A DNA stretch of 50,248 nt, taken from assembly GCF_002803095.1 (NCBI RefSeq), contig NZ_PGLR01000044.1, positions 1 to 50,248 on the forward strand, written 5' to 3'. Under the pieces are notes generated by a model, which was not told where the DNA came from, searched no databases, and worked only from the letters and a program-made list of their open reading frames with translations. The position numbers were made by a program, and so were the translations under genes. This stretch comes from Pseudomonas sp. ZH-FAD. Its GTDB lineage: Bacteria > Pseudomonadota > Gammaproteobacteria > Pseudomonadales > Pseudomonadaceae. Positions 35,183 to 43,791 of the stretch are shown piece by piece; the stretch's first letter is position 1; each line of letters opens with the position of its first letter.

Positions 35183-35211
35183 ACTTGGCGCCTGAGCCAA
35201 GGAGCCTAACC

Positions 35212-35754
35212 ATGCCAAACCCCAACAACCTGATCTGGATCGACCTGGAAATGACCGGGCTGGAGCCGGAACGCGATGTGATCATCGAGATGGCCACCAT
35301 CGTCACCGACAGCGAGCTGAACGTGTTGGCCGAGGGGCCGGTGATCGCCGTCCACCAGAGCGACGAGGCTCTGGCCGGCATGGACGAATGGAACACCCGC
35401 ACCCATGGCCAGAGCGGCCTGACTCAGCGCGTACGCGAAAGCAAGATCGACACGGCGGCGGCCGAAGCACAGACCATCGCCTTCCTCGAACAGTGGGTGC
35501 CCAAGGGCAAGTCACCCATCTGCGGCAACAGCATCGGCCAGGATCGCCGCTTTCTCTACAAGTACATGCCGGCCCTGGAAGCCTACTTCCACTACCGCTA
35601 CCTGGACGTGTCGACGCTGAAGATCCTCGCCGGCATGTGGGCGCCAGCGGTCAAGGACAGCTTTCAGAAAACTGCCACTCATCAGGCGCTGGATGACATT
35701 CGTGAGTCCATTGCCGAGCTGCGCCACTACCGTGAGCATTTCCTCAAGGTATAA
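35212..35754 (+). CDS. orn: Oligoribonuclease
   Basis: A 180-residue DEDDh exonuclease that degrades 2-mer RNAs, including pGpG from c-di-GMP turnover. The DEDD residues stand in LIWIDLEMTGLEPE, GNSIGQDRRF and HQALDDIRESIAEL. The ATG at 35212 follows AAGGAG and gives the conserved start PNPNNLIWIDLE. A frame starting nine codons earlier overlaps the SD. REP doublet DNA follows 40 bp after the stop. Confidence 0.97.
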   Translation: MPNPNNLIWIDLEMTGLEPERDVIIEMATIVTDSELNVLAEGPVIAVHQSDEALAGMDEWNTRTHGQSGLTQRVRESKIDTAAAEAQTIAFLEQWVPKGKSPICGNSIGQDRRFLYKYMPALEAYFHYRYLDVSTLKILAGMWAPAVKDSFQKTATHQALDDIRESIAELRHYREHFLKV

Positions 35755-35794
35755 ATGAGCCACTCCGGCGCGTCGCGCGTGCCGTGCGAGTAGC

Positions 35795-35854
35795 GTAGCC
35801 CGGATGCAATCCGGGGAAGCGGGCGGCGCCATTCCCGGATTTCATCCGGGCTAC
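35795..35854. repeat. REP doublet (REPIN), GTAGCCCGGATG family
   Basis: GTAGCCCGGATGCAATCCGG and an inverted copy ending CCGGGCTAC face each other. It is the same family as 14894-14957. Its right-hand end supplies, on the minus strand, the TAG stop of queG (35851-35853). It sits between the convergent orn and queG genes. Confidence 0.8.
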
Positions 35855-36915
35855 AAGGCGCCGTGCCGCTCCAGAGCCCACGCCACATGCTCGCGCACTA
35901 GCTCCGACGGGTGTTCGCGGCGCGCCTGCAGAGCCTGTAGTACCGGGATGGTGGATGGCGCATTACCCAGGCCGACCGCCAGGTTTCGCAGCCAGCGCTC
36001 GTAGCCGGCGCGGCGTAGCGGCGAACCCTCGGTGCGACTGAGAAACTCCTCTTCCGTCCACATGAACAGCTCGGCCAGGCCGCTGTTGTCCAGGCCGTGG
36101 CGCGGCTGGAAGTCGCCCTGCTCGGTGGGGCGAGCGAAGCGATTCCAGGGGCAGACGATCTGACAGTCGTCGCAGCCGAACACCCGGTTGCCGATGGGCG
36201 CACGCAGCTCTTCGGGGATCGAGCCTTTCAGCTCGATGGTCAGGTAGGAGATGCAGCGCCGGGCATCCAGCACGTAGGGCCCGACGAAGGCCGCAGTGGG
36301 GCAGATATCCATGCACGCGGTGCAGCGTCCGCAATGCTTGCTGGCGTGTGGGGCGTCCACCGGTAGCGGTAGGTCGACGAACAGTTCGCCGAGAAAGAAA
36401 TAGCTGCCGGCCTTGCGGTTGAGCACCAGGGTATTCTTGCCGATCCAGCCGAGGCCGGCTTTTTCGGCGATGGCCTTTTCCAGCACCGGGGCGCTGTCGA
36501 CGAAGGCACGGTAGCCGAACGGACCGATCTGCTGCTGGATGCGTTCGGCCAGCTGTTGCAGGCGCTTGCGGATCAGTTTGTGGTAGTCGCGGCCCAGGGC
36601 GTAGCGCGATACGTAGGCCTGCTCCGACTCTTTGAGGCGCTGGGCCATCTGCGTGTCGCCGGGCAGATAGTCCATGCGCAGCGACACCACGCGCAGGGTG
36701 CCAGGTACCAGTTCGTCCGGGTGTGAGCGCTTGCTGCCGTGGGCGGCCATGTACTCCATCTCGCCCTGATAGCCGGCTGCCAGCCAGCGTTGCAGGTGCG
36801 CCTCGTGTTCGCCCAGCTCGACATCGGTGATGCCGACCTGCTGAAAGCCCAGCTCACGTCCCCAGTCCTTGATGGACAGGGCCAGAGCGTTGAGGTCGAG
36901 GGTTTGATCGGACAT
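35851..36915 (-). CDS. queG: Epoxyqueuosine reductase
   Basis: A 354-residue cobalamin- and iron-sulfur-dependent enzyme making queuosine from epoxyqueuosine in tRNA. Two 4Fe-4S sites are visible: CGRCTACMDICPTAAF and CDDCQIVCPWN. The N-terminal half has the cobalamin-binding ALGRDYHKLIRKRLQ and the C-terminal part HEAT-like helices (WLRNLAVGLGNAPSTIPVLQ). The ATG at 36915 gives the family start; a longer reading from 36981 overlaps the divergent nnrD start. Its stop codon lies within a REP doublet. Confidence 0.95.
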   Translation of the reverse strand: MSDQTLDLNALALSIKDWGRELGFQQVGITDVELGEHEAHLQRWLAAGYQGEMEYMAAHGSKRSHPDELVPGTLRVVSLRMDYLPGDTQMAQRLKESEQAYVSRYALGRDYHKLIRKRLQQLAERIQQQIGPFGYRAFVDSAPVLEKAIAEKAGLGWIGKNTLVLNRKAGSYFFLGELFVDLPLPVDAPHASKHCGRCTACMDICPTAAFVGPYVLDARRCISYLTIELKGSIPEELRAPIGNRVFGCDDCQIVCPWNRFARPTEQGDFQPRHGLDNSGLAELFMWTEEEFLSRTEGSPLRRAGYERWLRNLAVGLGNAPSTIPVLQALQARREHPSELVREHVAWALERHGAL

Positions 36916-36941
36916 GGGCGGGCGCAGGCGATGGACGTAGG

Positions 36942-36947
36942 TATAAT
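36942..36947 (+). promoter_or_regulatory. Candidate -10 box for nnrD
   Basis: TATAAT occurs exactly once in the short queG-nnrD divergent region, 28 bp upstream of the nnrD ATG at 36976. No convincing -35 lies 16-18 bp before it, so the assignment is provisional. Confidence 0.4.
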
Positions 36948-36975
36948 TCTGCCAGACATCCGTGGTGAGCGAGCC

Positions 36976-38475
36976 ATGCATCTACTACCAGCCTCTTTAC
37001 CGTTGAGCCTGCACAGTGCCGAACAGGTGCGTGCGCTGGATGCGCAGTTGATCGCCGCCGGCACGCCCGGTTTCGAGTTGATGCAACGCGCCGCCCACGC
37101 GGCCTGGCGCGCCTTGCGCAGGCGCTGGCCGGATGCTGGCGAAATCACCGTGCTGGCCGGGCGTGGTAACAATGCCGGTGACGGCTACCTGATTGCCGCT
37201 CTGGCTCAGCGTGCCGGTTGGCGCGTGCGCGTGCTGGCGGTGGGTGAGCCCGCTGCTCTGAGTGGCGATGCTGAGCAGGCCTGCGCCGAGGCGCGAAGGG
37301 CGGGCGTCGATGTGCTGCCCTGGAGCGAATGCGCACCACTGGCTGGCATCGTGGTCGATGCGTTGCTCGGCACGGGGCTGGCTGGTGCGGTGCGTGAGCC
37401 TTATGCCCAGGCGATTCGCATGCTCAACCAGAGTGGCTTGCCGGTGCTGGCGGTGGATATTCCTTCTGGTTTGCACGCCGATAGCGGTGCGCGTCTTGGT
37501 GTGGCGGTGCGCGCCGATCTGACCGTGACCTTCATCGTCCTCAAGCTCGGCCTGCTGACGGGCGTTGGCCCGGAGCTGTGCGGCGAGCTGCAGTTCGACG
37601 ATCTGCAAGGCGATGCCCGGCTATTGGCCCAGGCGCCCAGCGTGGCGCAGCGTCTCGATCCGGCCAATCTGCCGCGCCTTGCGGCGCGGTCGCCGGTGGC
37701 GCACAAGGGCCAGTTCGGCCACCTGCTGGTGATCGGTGGCGATCTGGGCATGGGTGGCGCCGCGCTGCTCTGTGCCGACAGTGCTCTGCGTGCCGGCGCT
37801 GGCCTGGTGTCACTGGCGACACGAGGTGAGCATGTCGCGGCCGCTTTGGTGCGACGGCCTGAAATCATGTGTGCGGCGGTGGCTTCGGCCAATCAGCTGT
37901 TGGCACTCACCGAGCGAGCCGATGTCTGCGTGGTAGGGCCTGGCCTGGGTCAGGGGGCCTGGTCGCGCAGTTTGCTGTCTGGCGTCTGTGGTCTCGATAT
38001 GCCTCAGGTCTGGGATGCCGATGCGCTCAATCTGCTGGCTGCCGGGCAGGTCGCCGCGCCTGATCAGGGCGTGCTCACGCCGCATCCGGGCGAAGCGGCG
38101 CGTTTGCTGGGTATCGATACCGCAAGCGTGCAGGTTGATCGGCCGGCTGCCGTGCGGGCCCTGGCGCAACGTTTTGGCCTGGTGGTGGTGCTCAAGGGCG
38201 CAGGCAGCCTGGTCGCCGCACCGGATGGGCGTCTGGCGCTGTGTGATTGCGGCCATCCGGCGATGGCGGGAGCCGGCTTGGGTGATGTTCTGGCAGGATT
38301 GATCGGTGCGCTGCTGGCGCAGGGAATGGCAGCGTATGATGCGGCCTGCCTGGCGGTATGGCTGCATGCGCGGGCTGGTGAGGTGCTGGCTGCGCAGGGG
38401 CGCGGGCTGGCTGCCGGTGATCTGCCCTGCACCATTCGTCAGTTATTGGAGGAGTTGTGTCCTTGTGTGAAGTGA
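36976..38475 (+). CDS. nnrD: Bifunctional ADP-dependent NAD(P)H-hydrate dehydratase / epimerase
   Basis: A 499-residue fusion of YjeF-N (epimerase, residues 1-~215) and YjeF-C (dehydratase, ~225-490) that repairs hydrated NAD(P)H. The epimerase half has VLAGRGNNAGDGYLIAALA and VDALLGTGLAGAVREP; the dehydratase half has KGQFGHLLVIGGDLGMGGAA, VLTPHPGEAARLLG and GHPAMAGAGLGDVLAGLIG, the ATP/ADP-binding signature. The gene starts at the ATG 36976, close to the divergent queG. tsaE starts 19 bp before its stop, so these belong to one transcript. Confidence 0.96.
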   Translation: MHLLPASLPLSLHSAEQVRALDAQLIAAGTPGFELMQRAAHAAWRALRRRWPDAGEITVLAGRGNNAGDGYLIAALAQRAGWRVRVLAVGEPAALSGDAEQACAEARRAGVDVLPWSECAPLAGIVVDALLGTGLAGAVREPYAQAIRMLNQSGLPVLAVDIPSGLHADSGARLGVAVRADLTVTFIVLKLGLLTGVGPELCGELQFDDLQGDARLLAQAPSVAQRLDPANLPRLAARSPVAHKGQFGHLLVIGGDLGMGGAALLCADSALRAGAGLVSLATRGEHVAAALVRRPEIMCAAVASANQLLALTERADVCVVGPGLGQGAWSRSLLSGVCGLDMPQVWDADALNLLAAGQVAAPDQGVLTPHPGEAARLLGIDTASVQVDRPAAVRALAQRFGLVVVLKGAGSLVAAPDGRLALCDCGHPAMAGAGLGDVLAGLIGALLAQGMAAYDAACLAVWLHARAGEVLAAQGRGLAAGDLPCTIRQLLEELCPCVK

Positions 38476-38930
38476 AACTCGAAGCGGCCGACGAAGCCGC
38501 AATGCTGACTCTGGGGGCGCGGATCGCCGAGATCAGTGGGGGGCAGGGCATCATCTATCTGCATGGTGACCTGGGCGCCGGCAAAACCACCCTGTCACGC
38601 GGCATTCTGCGCGGCCTGGGCCACGCTGGCGCGGTCAAGAGCCCGACCTTTACCTTGGTCGAGCCCTACGAAATTGGCGACGTGCGCGCCTTTCATTTCG
38701 ATCTTTATCGTCTGGTCGACCCTGAGGAATTGGAGTTTCTCGGCATCCGCGATTACTTCGAGGGGGATGCCTTGTGCCTGATCGAATGGCCGCAGCGTGG
38801 CGCGGGCGTTTTGCCAAAGCCCGACCTGGACATTACCATTAGCCCCCAAGCGAGCGGCCGTTCGCTGTTGCTGCAGGGGCGTGGGGCTCGAGGGGAGGCC
38901 TGGTGCAAGGCCCTGAGCAGCAAGGAATGA
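38457..38930 (+). CDS. tsaE: tRNA threonylcarbamoyladenosine biosynthesis ATPase TsaE
   Basis: A 157-residue P-loop ATPase needed with TsaB/TsaD for t6A37 in tRNAs reading ANN codons. The Walker A is YLHGDLGAGKTTLSRGI, switch region VKSPTFTLVEPYE and a later FHFDLYRLVDPEELEFLG with the conserved acids. The start is GTG at 38457, with GGAGG upstream, overlapping nnrD by 19 bp; this arrangement indicates translational coupling. Confidence 0.95.
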   Translation: MSLCEVKLEAADEAAMLTLGARIAEISGGQGIIYLHGDLGAGKTTLSRGILRGLGHAGAVKSPTFTLVEPYEIGDVRAFHFDLYRLVDPEELEFLGIRDYFEGDALCLIEWPQRGAGVLPKPDLDITISPQASGRSLLLQGRGARGEAWCKALSSKE

Positions 38931-38940
38931 ATAAGAAGCG

Positions 38941-40368
38941 ATGGGGTTGGTTATGCGCATAGGCGCGCTGGTTACAGCTGTGGGGGTGTTGTTGGCGGCC
39001 CTGGCTGCCGAGGCCCTGGCTGCCTCCGATATACGGAGCGTGCGTCTGTGGCGTGCCCCGGACAATACCCGTCTGGTTTTCGATCTGTCTGGCCCGGTAC
39101 AGCACAGCGTGTTCACCCTAGCCGCACCTGATCGCATCGTTATCGACGTCAGTGGCGCCAAGTTGGCTACCAGTCTCGAACAGCTTTCGCTGGCCAACAC
39201 CCCGATCACCGGTGTGCGCTCGGCCCAGCGCAGCGCTGATGACCTGCGCGTGGTCATCGATTTGTCGGCGCCGGTGTCGCCGAAGAGCTTTACCCTGGCG
39301 CCTAATCAGCAATATGGCCATCGCCTGGTGGTCGATCTGTTCGATCAGGGCAGTGCGCCACCCGCCACGCAGACGCCCAGCATTGCCGCTAGCGCACCTC
39401 CTGTGCCGGTCACGCCGACCCAGCCACCACCGAAGTTGACGCCTGTGCCCAATGGCAAGCGCGATATTGTCGTCGCCATTGATGCCGGCCATGGTGGTGA
39501 GGACCCGGGTGCGCTGTCGCCGGTCAAGGGGCAGTATGAAAAGCACGTGACCCTGGCCATCTCCAAAGAGTTGCAGCGGCAGATCAATGCCGAAAAGGGC
39601 TTCCGTGCCGAACTGGTGCGCACCGGTGACTATTTCATTCCGCTGCGTAAACGCACCGAGATCGCGCGCAAGAAAGGCGCGGACCTGTTCGTGTCCATTC
39701 ATGCCGACGCGGCGCCGCGGGCTTCGGCGTTCGGCGCTTCGGTCTATGCCCTGTCCGAACGGGGTGCTACGTCCGAGACGGCGCGCTGGCTGGCCGACGC
39801 CGAGAACCAGTCCGACCTGATCGGTGGCGCCGGCAATGTCAGTCTCGACGACAAGGACAAGATGCTCGCCGGCGTGTTGCTGGATCTGTCGATGACCGCT
39901 TCGTTGTCCTCCAGTCTCAATGTCGGGCAGAAGGTGCTGTCGAACATGGGCGGCATCACCCCGCTGCACAAACGGCGCGTCGAGCAGGCAGGCTTCATGG
40001 TGCTGAAATCGCCGGATATTCCCTCGATTCTGGTTGAGACCGGTTTCATCTCCAACCCCAACGAGGCCAAGAAACTGCATACCGCCAGCCATCAGCAGGC
40101 GCTGGCGCGTTCGATCACCACCGGGGTCAAGCAGTTCTTCCATGAGAACCCGCCGCCTGGCACCTACGTCGCCTGGCTGCGTGATGAAGGCAAGATCGCC
40201 GCTGGTCCGCGTGAGCATGTGGTGGCACGTGGCGAGAGCCTAGCGCTGATCGCCCAGCGCTACCAGATCAGCCTGGCGTCCCTGCGGAGTGCCAACAAGC
40301 TCAATGGTGACGTGATCAAGGTCGGCCAGACATTGCAGATACCCGCCACAGCGCTGGCAGCCCAGTAG
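38941..40368 (+). CDS. amiB: N-acetylmuramoyl-L-alanine amidase with AMIN and LysM domains
   Basis: A 475-residue exported cell-wall amidase splitting septal peptidoglycan. After a signal peptide (cleavage near AEALA) comes an AMIN domain (~30-130, VRLWRAPDNTRLVFDLSG), a Pro-rich linker, the Amidase_3 zinc domain (~175-400, VVAIDAGHGGEDPGA with His/Glu ligands, DLFVSIHADA, SILVETGFISNPNEA) and a LysM domain (GESLALIAQRYQISL, LNGDVIKVGQTLQIP). The start could be the ATG at 38941 or the one at 38953; neither has a strong SD. It follows tsaE by 10 bp and ends just before mutL. Confidence 0.95.
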   Translation: MGLVMRIGALVTAVGVLLAALAAEALAASDIRSVRLWRAPDNTRLVFDLSGPVQHSVFTLAAPDRIVIDVSGAKLATSLEQLSLANTPITGVRSAQRSADDLRVVIDLSAPVSPKSFTLAPNQQYGHRLVVDLFDQGSAPPATQTPSIAASAPPVPVTPTQPPPKLTPVPNGKRDIVVAIDAGHGGEDPGALSPVKGQYEKHVTLAISKELQRQINAEKGFRAELVRTGDYFIPLRKRTEIARKKGADLFVSIHADAAPRASAFGASVYALSERGATSETARWLADAENQSDLIGGAGNVSLDDKDKMLAGVLLDLSMTASLSSSLNVGQKVLSNMGGITPLHKRRVEQAGFMVLKSPDIPSILVETGFISNPNEAKKLHTASHQQALARSITTGVKQFFHENPPPGTYVAWLRDEGKIAAGPREHVVARGESLALIAQRYQISLASLRSANKLNGDVIKVGQTLQIPATALAAQ

Positions 40369-40376
40369 TGAGTGTC

Positions 40377-42248
40377 ATGTCCCGTATTCATTTGCTCAGC
40401 CCGCGCCTGGCCAACCAGATCGCTGCGGGCGAGGTGGTCGAGCGTCCGGCTTCGGTCGCCAAGGAACTGCTGGAAAACAGCCTGGACTCCGGTGCGCGGC
40501 GTATCGATGTCGAAGTCGAGCAGGGCGGTATCAAACTGCTCAAGGTGCGTGACGACGGTGGTGGTATCGCCCCGGACGACCTGCCGCTGGCATTGGCGCG
40601 CCATGCCACCAGCAAGATTCGTGAGTTGGAAGATCTCGAGGCGGTGCTCAGCATGGGCTTTCGCGGCGAGGCGCTGGCGTCGATCAGCTCGGTATCGCGC
40701 CTGACCCTGACCTCGCGTACCGCCGACGCCGACCAGGCCTGGCAGGTGGAGACCGAAGGCCGCGACATGGAGCCACGCGTGCAACCTGCTGCGCACCCGG
40801 TGGGTACCTCGGTGGAAGTGCGTGACCTGTTTTTCAATACCCCGGCGCGGCGCAAGTTCCTGCGTGCCGAGAAGACCGAGTTCGATCACCTGCAGGAGGT
40901 GATCAAGCGCCTGGCGCTGGCGCGGTTCGATGTGGCTTTCCATCTGCGTCACAACGGCAAGACCGTGTTTGCCCTGCACGAGGCTGGCGACGAAATCAGC
41001 CGTGCGCGCCGCGTCGCCTCTGTCTGCGGCCCGGCTTTTCTGGAGCAGGCGCTGCCAATCGAGATCGAGCGCGGTGGCCTGCGCTTGTGGGGGTGGGTCG
41101 GGTTGCCGACCTTCTCCCGCAGCCAGGCGGATCTGCAGTATTTCTACGTCAACGGCCGCATGGTGCGTGACAAGCTGGTGGCCCATGCGGTGCGCCAGGC
41201 CTATCGCGACGTGCTGTTCAATGGCAGGCACCCGACCTTCGTGCTGTTTCTGGAAATCGATCCGTCGACGGTGGACGTCAACGTTCACCCGACCAAGCAT
41301 GAAGTGCGTTTTCGTGACAGCCGCATGGTCCACGACTTCCTCTACGGCACCCTGCATCGCGCCCTGGCCGATGTACGCCCGGAAGATCAGGTGGCGGCTC
41401 CGGCAGCCATCTCACCCATGGCGCGCCCGAGCGGCCTGGCTGCCGGTGAATTCGGCCCGCAGGGCGAAATGGGTCTGGCTGCCAGCATTCTTGAAACCCC
41501 GGCGCCCAGCGTGCAGCCGGCCTGGCGCGGCAGTGGCGCCGGCTACCAGCAGCCTGCAGGTAACCCCGGCGTATCCGCTGGCGAAGCCCAGGCTGCGTAT
41601 CGCGAGTATTTCTCGCCGTTGCCGAGCGCTCAGGCTCAGTCGATGCCGCAGGAGCAGGGTGACATTCCACCACTCGGTTACGCCGTGGCGCAGCTCAAAG
41701 GCGTCTACATTCTCGCCGAAAACGCTCAGGGCCTGGTGGTGGTGGACATGCACGCTGCGCACGAGCGCATCACTTACGAGCGGCTCAAGCACGCCATGGC
41801 CAGTGAAGGCTTGCGCGGCCAGCCGCTGCTGGTGCCGGAGTCCATCGCCCTCAGCCAGCGCGAAGCCGATTGCGCCGAGGAACATGGCGAGTGGTTCCAG
41901 CGCCTGGGCTTCGAGCTGCAGCGCCTGGGTGAGGAAACCGTGGCGATTCGCCAGATTCCGGCACTGCTCAAACAGGCTCAGGCCACCCAGCTGGTGCGTG
42001 ACGTGCTGGCCGACCTGCTCGAGTACGGCACCAGCGACCGCATCCAGGCACATCTCAACGAGCTGCTGGCGACCATGGCCTGCCATGGTGCGGTGCGCGC
42101 CAACCGGCGCCTGACCATTCCCGAGATGAACGCCCTGCTGCGTGATATGGAGCAGACTGAGCGCAGCGGCCAGTGCAACCACGGGCGTCCGACCTGGACG
42201 CAGTTGAGCATGGATCAGCTCGACAAGTTGTTCATGCGTGGTCAGTAA
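40377..42248 (+). CDS. mutL: DNA mismatch repair protein MutL
   Basis: A 623-residue mismatch-repair ATPase and nickase. The N-terminal GHKL domain shows ASVAKELLENSLDSGA, VRDDGGGIAPDDLPLALA and MGFRGEALASISSVS. The C-terminal domain contains DMHAAHERITYE at Asp457, matching the DQHA(X)2E(X)4E motif of MutL proteins with endonuclease activity, which is usual in Pseudomonas but absent from E. coli MutL. The start is the ATG at 40377; a GTG nine bases upstream, overlapping the amiB stop, is also possible. A MITE-like element begins 14 bp after the stop. Confidence 0.96.
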   Translation: MSRIHLLSPRLANQIAAGEVVERPASVAKELLENSLDSGARRIDVEVEQGGIKLLKVRDDGGGIAPDDLPLALARHATSKIRELEDLEAVLSMGFRGEALASISSVSRLTLTSRTADADQAWQVETEGRDMEPRVQPAAHPVGTSVEVRDLFFNTPARRKFLRAEKTEFDHLQEVIKRLALARFDVAFHLRHNGKTVFALHEAGDEISRARRVASVCGPAFLEQALPIEIERGGLRLWGWVGLPTFSRSQADLQYFYVNGRMVRDKLVAHAVRQAYRDVLFNGRHPTFVLFLEIDPSTVDVNVHPTKHEVRFRDSRMVHDFLYGTLHRALADVRPEDQVAAPAAISPMARPSGLAAGEFGPQGEMGLAASILETPAPSVQPAWRGSGAGYQQPAGNPGVSAGEAQAAYREYFSPLPSAQAQSMPQEQGDIPPLGYAVAQLKGVYILAENAQGLVVVDMHAAHERITYERLKHAMASEGLRGQPLLVPESIALSQREADCAEEHGEWFQRLGFELQRLGEETVAIRQIPALLKQAQATQLVRDVLADLLEYGTSDRIQAHLNELLATMACHGAVRANRRLTIPEMNALLRDMEQTERSGQCNHGRPTWTQLSMDQLDKLFMRGQ

Positions 42249-42262
42249 TTGAACGAAGCCCT

Positions 42263-42409
42263 TAGCAGGCCGTTGAAAAAACGTAGGCGAGGCAGCCAGT
42301 GCAAGGCAAAAACAGGCGAAAAAGCGGAGTTTACGAGTTGTAAATGAGCATTTTGAGCCTGTTTTTAACGCAGCAATGGCAACGCAGGTAGTTTTTCAAC
42401 AGCCTGTTA
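42263..42409 (+). mobile_element. MITE-like element, copy 2
   Basis: 147 bp bounded by TAGCAGGC and GCCTGTTA, extended as TAGCAGGCCGTTGAAAAA and TTTTTCAACAGCCTGTTA. It carries the inner pair AAAAACAGGC/GCCTGTTTTT and the same central block as copy 1 (GAGTTTACGAGTTGTAAA). It lies between mutL and miaA without disrupting either, in opposite orientation to copy 1 at 16232-16392 and without copy 1's ~15-20 extra bp. Confidence 0.78.
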
Positions 42410-42446
42410 GTCAGGGGCGCCGGTCTTCATGTTTCGAGTCATACCA

Positions 42447-43418
42447 ATGTCTTCGCTTCCTCCTGCAATCTTCCTGATGGGCCCGACTGCCGCCGGCAAG
42501 ACCGACCTGGCCCTGGAGCTGGCGCGCGTATTGCCGTGTGACCTGATCAGCGTCGATTCGGCGCTGGTCTATCGCGGCATGGATATCGGCACGGCCAAGC
42601 CTGAGCGCGCCATTCTTGATGAATTTCCCCACGCGCTGATCGACATCCGCGACCCGGTCGAGAGTTATTCGGCGGCGGAATTTCGCGCCGATGCCCTGGC
42701 TGCCATGGCCGAGAGCGCCGCACGTGGGCGTATTCCGCTGCTGGTAGGCGGCACCATGCTCTATTACAAGGCGCTGTTGGAGGGCTTGGCCGATATGCCC
42801 AGCGCTGACCCGGCCATTCGCGCCGAGCTGGAAGCAAGGGCCGCAACCGAAGGTTGGGAGGCGCTGCATCGGGAGCTGGCTGAGGTTGATCCGCAGTCCG
42901 CCGCACGCATCCATCCCAACGATCCGCAGCGTCTGACCCGGGCACTTGAGGTCTATCGCGTGAGCGGCCTGAGCATGACCGAGCATCGCCTGCGCCAGGC
43001 TGCAGGAAATCCCGATGCGGGCACATCAGGCACCGGGCAATTACCCTATACTGTTGCTCAGCTTGCTATCGCACCAGCGCAGCGTCAGGTTTTGCATGAC
43101 CGCATCGCTCAACGATTTCGGGTGATGTTGGAACAGGGTTTCGTGGAAGAGGTCGAAGCCCTGCGTAGACGAAGTGACTTGCACGCGGGATTGCCGTCTA
43201 TACGGGCGGTGGGTTATCGCCAGGTATGGGAATACCTCGATGGCGAGCTGTCCCGGGACGATATGGTCGAGCGGGGCATCATCGCCACTCGGCAATTGGC
43301 CAAGCGTCAGTTCACCTGGCTGCGCGGTTGGGAGAACTTGCATTGGCTCGATAGCCTGGCCTGCGACAATCTGTCTCGCGCCTTGAAATACCTGGAAAGC
43401 GTCTCCATATTGAAATGA
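42447..43418 (+). CDS. miaA: tRNA dimethylallyltransferase
   Basis: A 323-residue enzyme that isopentenylates A37 of tRNAs reading UNN codons. The P-loop reads FLMGPTAAGKTDLALELA, then SVDSALVYRGMDIGTAKPE (the DSxQ-type tRNA-contacting site), LLVGGTMLYYKALLEGLADM and the C-terminal GLPSIRAVGYRQVWEYLDGE. The ATG at 42447 gives a length equal to P. aeruginosa MiaA; an ATG six codons earlier (42429) is possible. It lies behind a MITE-like element, so its supply from the mutL transcript may be altered. Confidence 0.95.
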   Translation: MSSLPPAIFLMGPTAAGKTDLALELARVLPCDLISVDSALVYRGMDIGTAKPERAILDEFPHALIDIRDPVESYSAAEFRADALAAMAESAARGRIPLLVGGTMLYYKALLEGLADMPSADPAIRAELEARAATEGWEALHRELAEVDPQSAARIHPNDPQRLTRALEVYRVSGLSMTEHRLRQAAGNPDAGTSGTGQLPYTVAQLAIAPAQRQVLHDRIAQRFRVMLEQGFVEEVEALRRRSDLHAGLPSIRAVGYRQVWEYLDGELSRDDMVERGIIATRQLAKRQFTWLRGWENLHWLDSLACDNLSRALKYLESVSILK

Positions 43419-43518
43419 GACCTTGCCGCTGGTCGTCTATCCTTGGGGGTGGGGCGGCCTGAAGCCATTGTTTACCTACTAAAATTATTGAAATTGATCC
43501 TCGAAAGGAGTGCGGCAC

Positions 43519-43779
43519 ATGTCAAAAGGGCATTCGCTACAAGACCCTTACCTGAATACCCTGCGTAAGGAACGCGTCCCTGTTTCCATCTATCTGGTCA
43601 ACGGCATCAAGCTGCAGGGCCAGATCGAATCCTTCGACCAGTTCGTCATCCTGCTGAAGAACACTGTCAGCCAGATGGTCTACAAACACGCCATTTCCAC
43701 CGTCGTACCCAGCCGTCCGGTACGCCTGCCAAGCGCTGGCGACGCCGAGCAGGCCGATGGCGAGCCGGGTAACGCCTGA
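43519..43779 (+). CDS. hfq: RNA chaperone Hfq
   Basis: An 86-residue Sm-like hexamer that pairs small RNAs with messages. Sm1 (VSIYLVNGIKLQGQIESFDQ) and Sm2 (MVYKHAISTVVPSR) are intact; Gln8, Tyr55, Lys56 and His57 of the proximal RNA pore are present. The short C-terminus (to GEPGNA) is typical of Pseudomonas. AAAGGAG stands 8 nt before the ATG at 43519. The ~100-bp gap after miaA includes an AT-rich stretch (43468-43500) that could hold an hfq promoter; no clear -35/-10 pair can be fixed. Confidence 0.98.
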   Translation: MSKGHSLQDPYLNTLRKERVPVSIYLVNGIKLQGQIESFDQFVILLKNTVSQMVYKHAISTVVPSRPVRLPSAGDAEQADGEPGNA

Positions 43780-43791
43780 TAGGGGGCTGCA

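Noticed and set aside
36916..36981. Longer queG reading from an ATG at 36981
   Set aside because: It would overlap the nnrD start on the other strand and adds residues not found in the family; the ATG at 36915 gives the conserved N-terminus.
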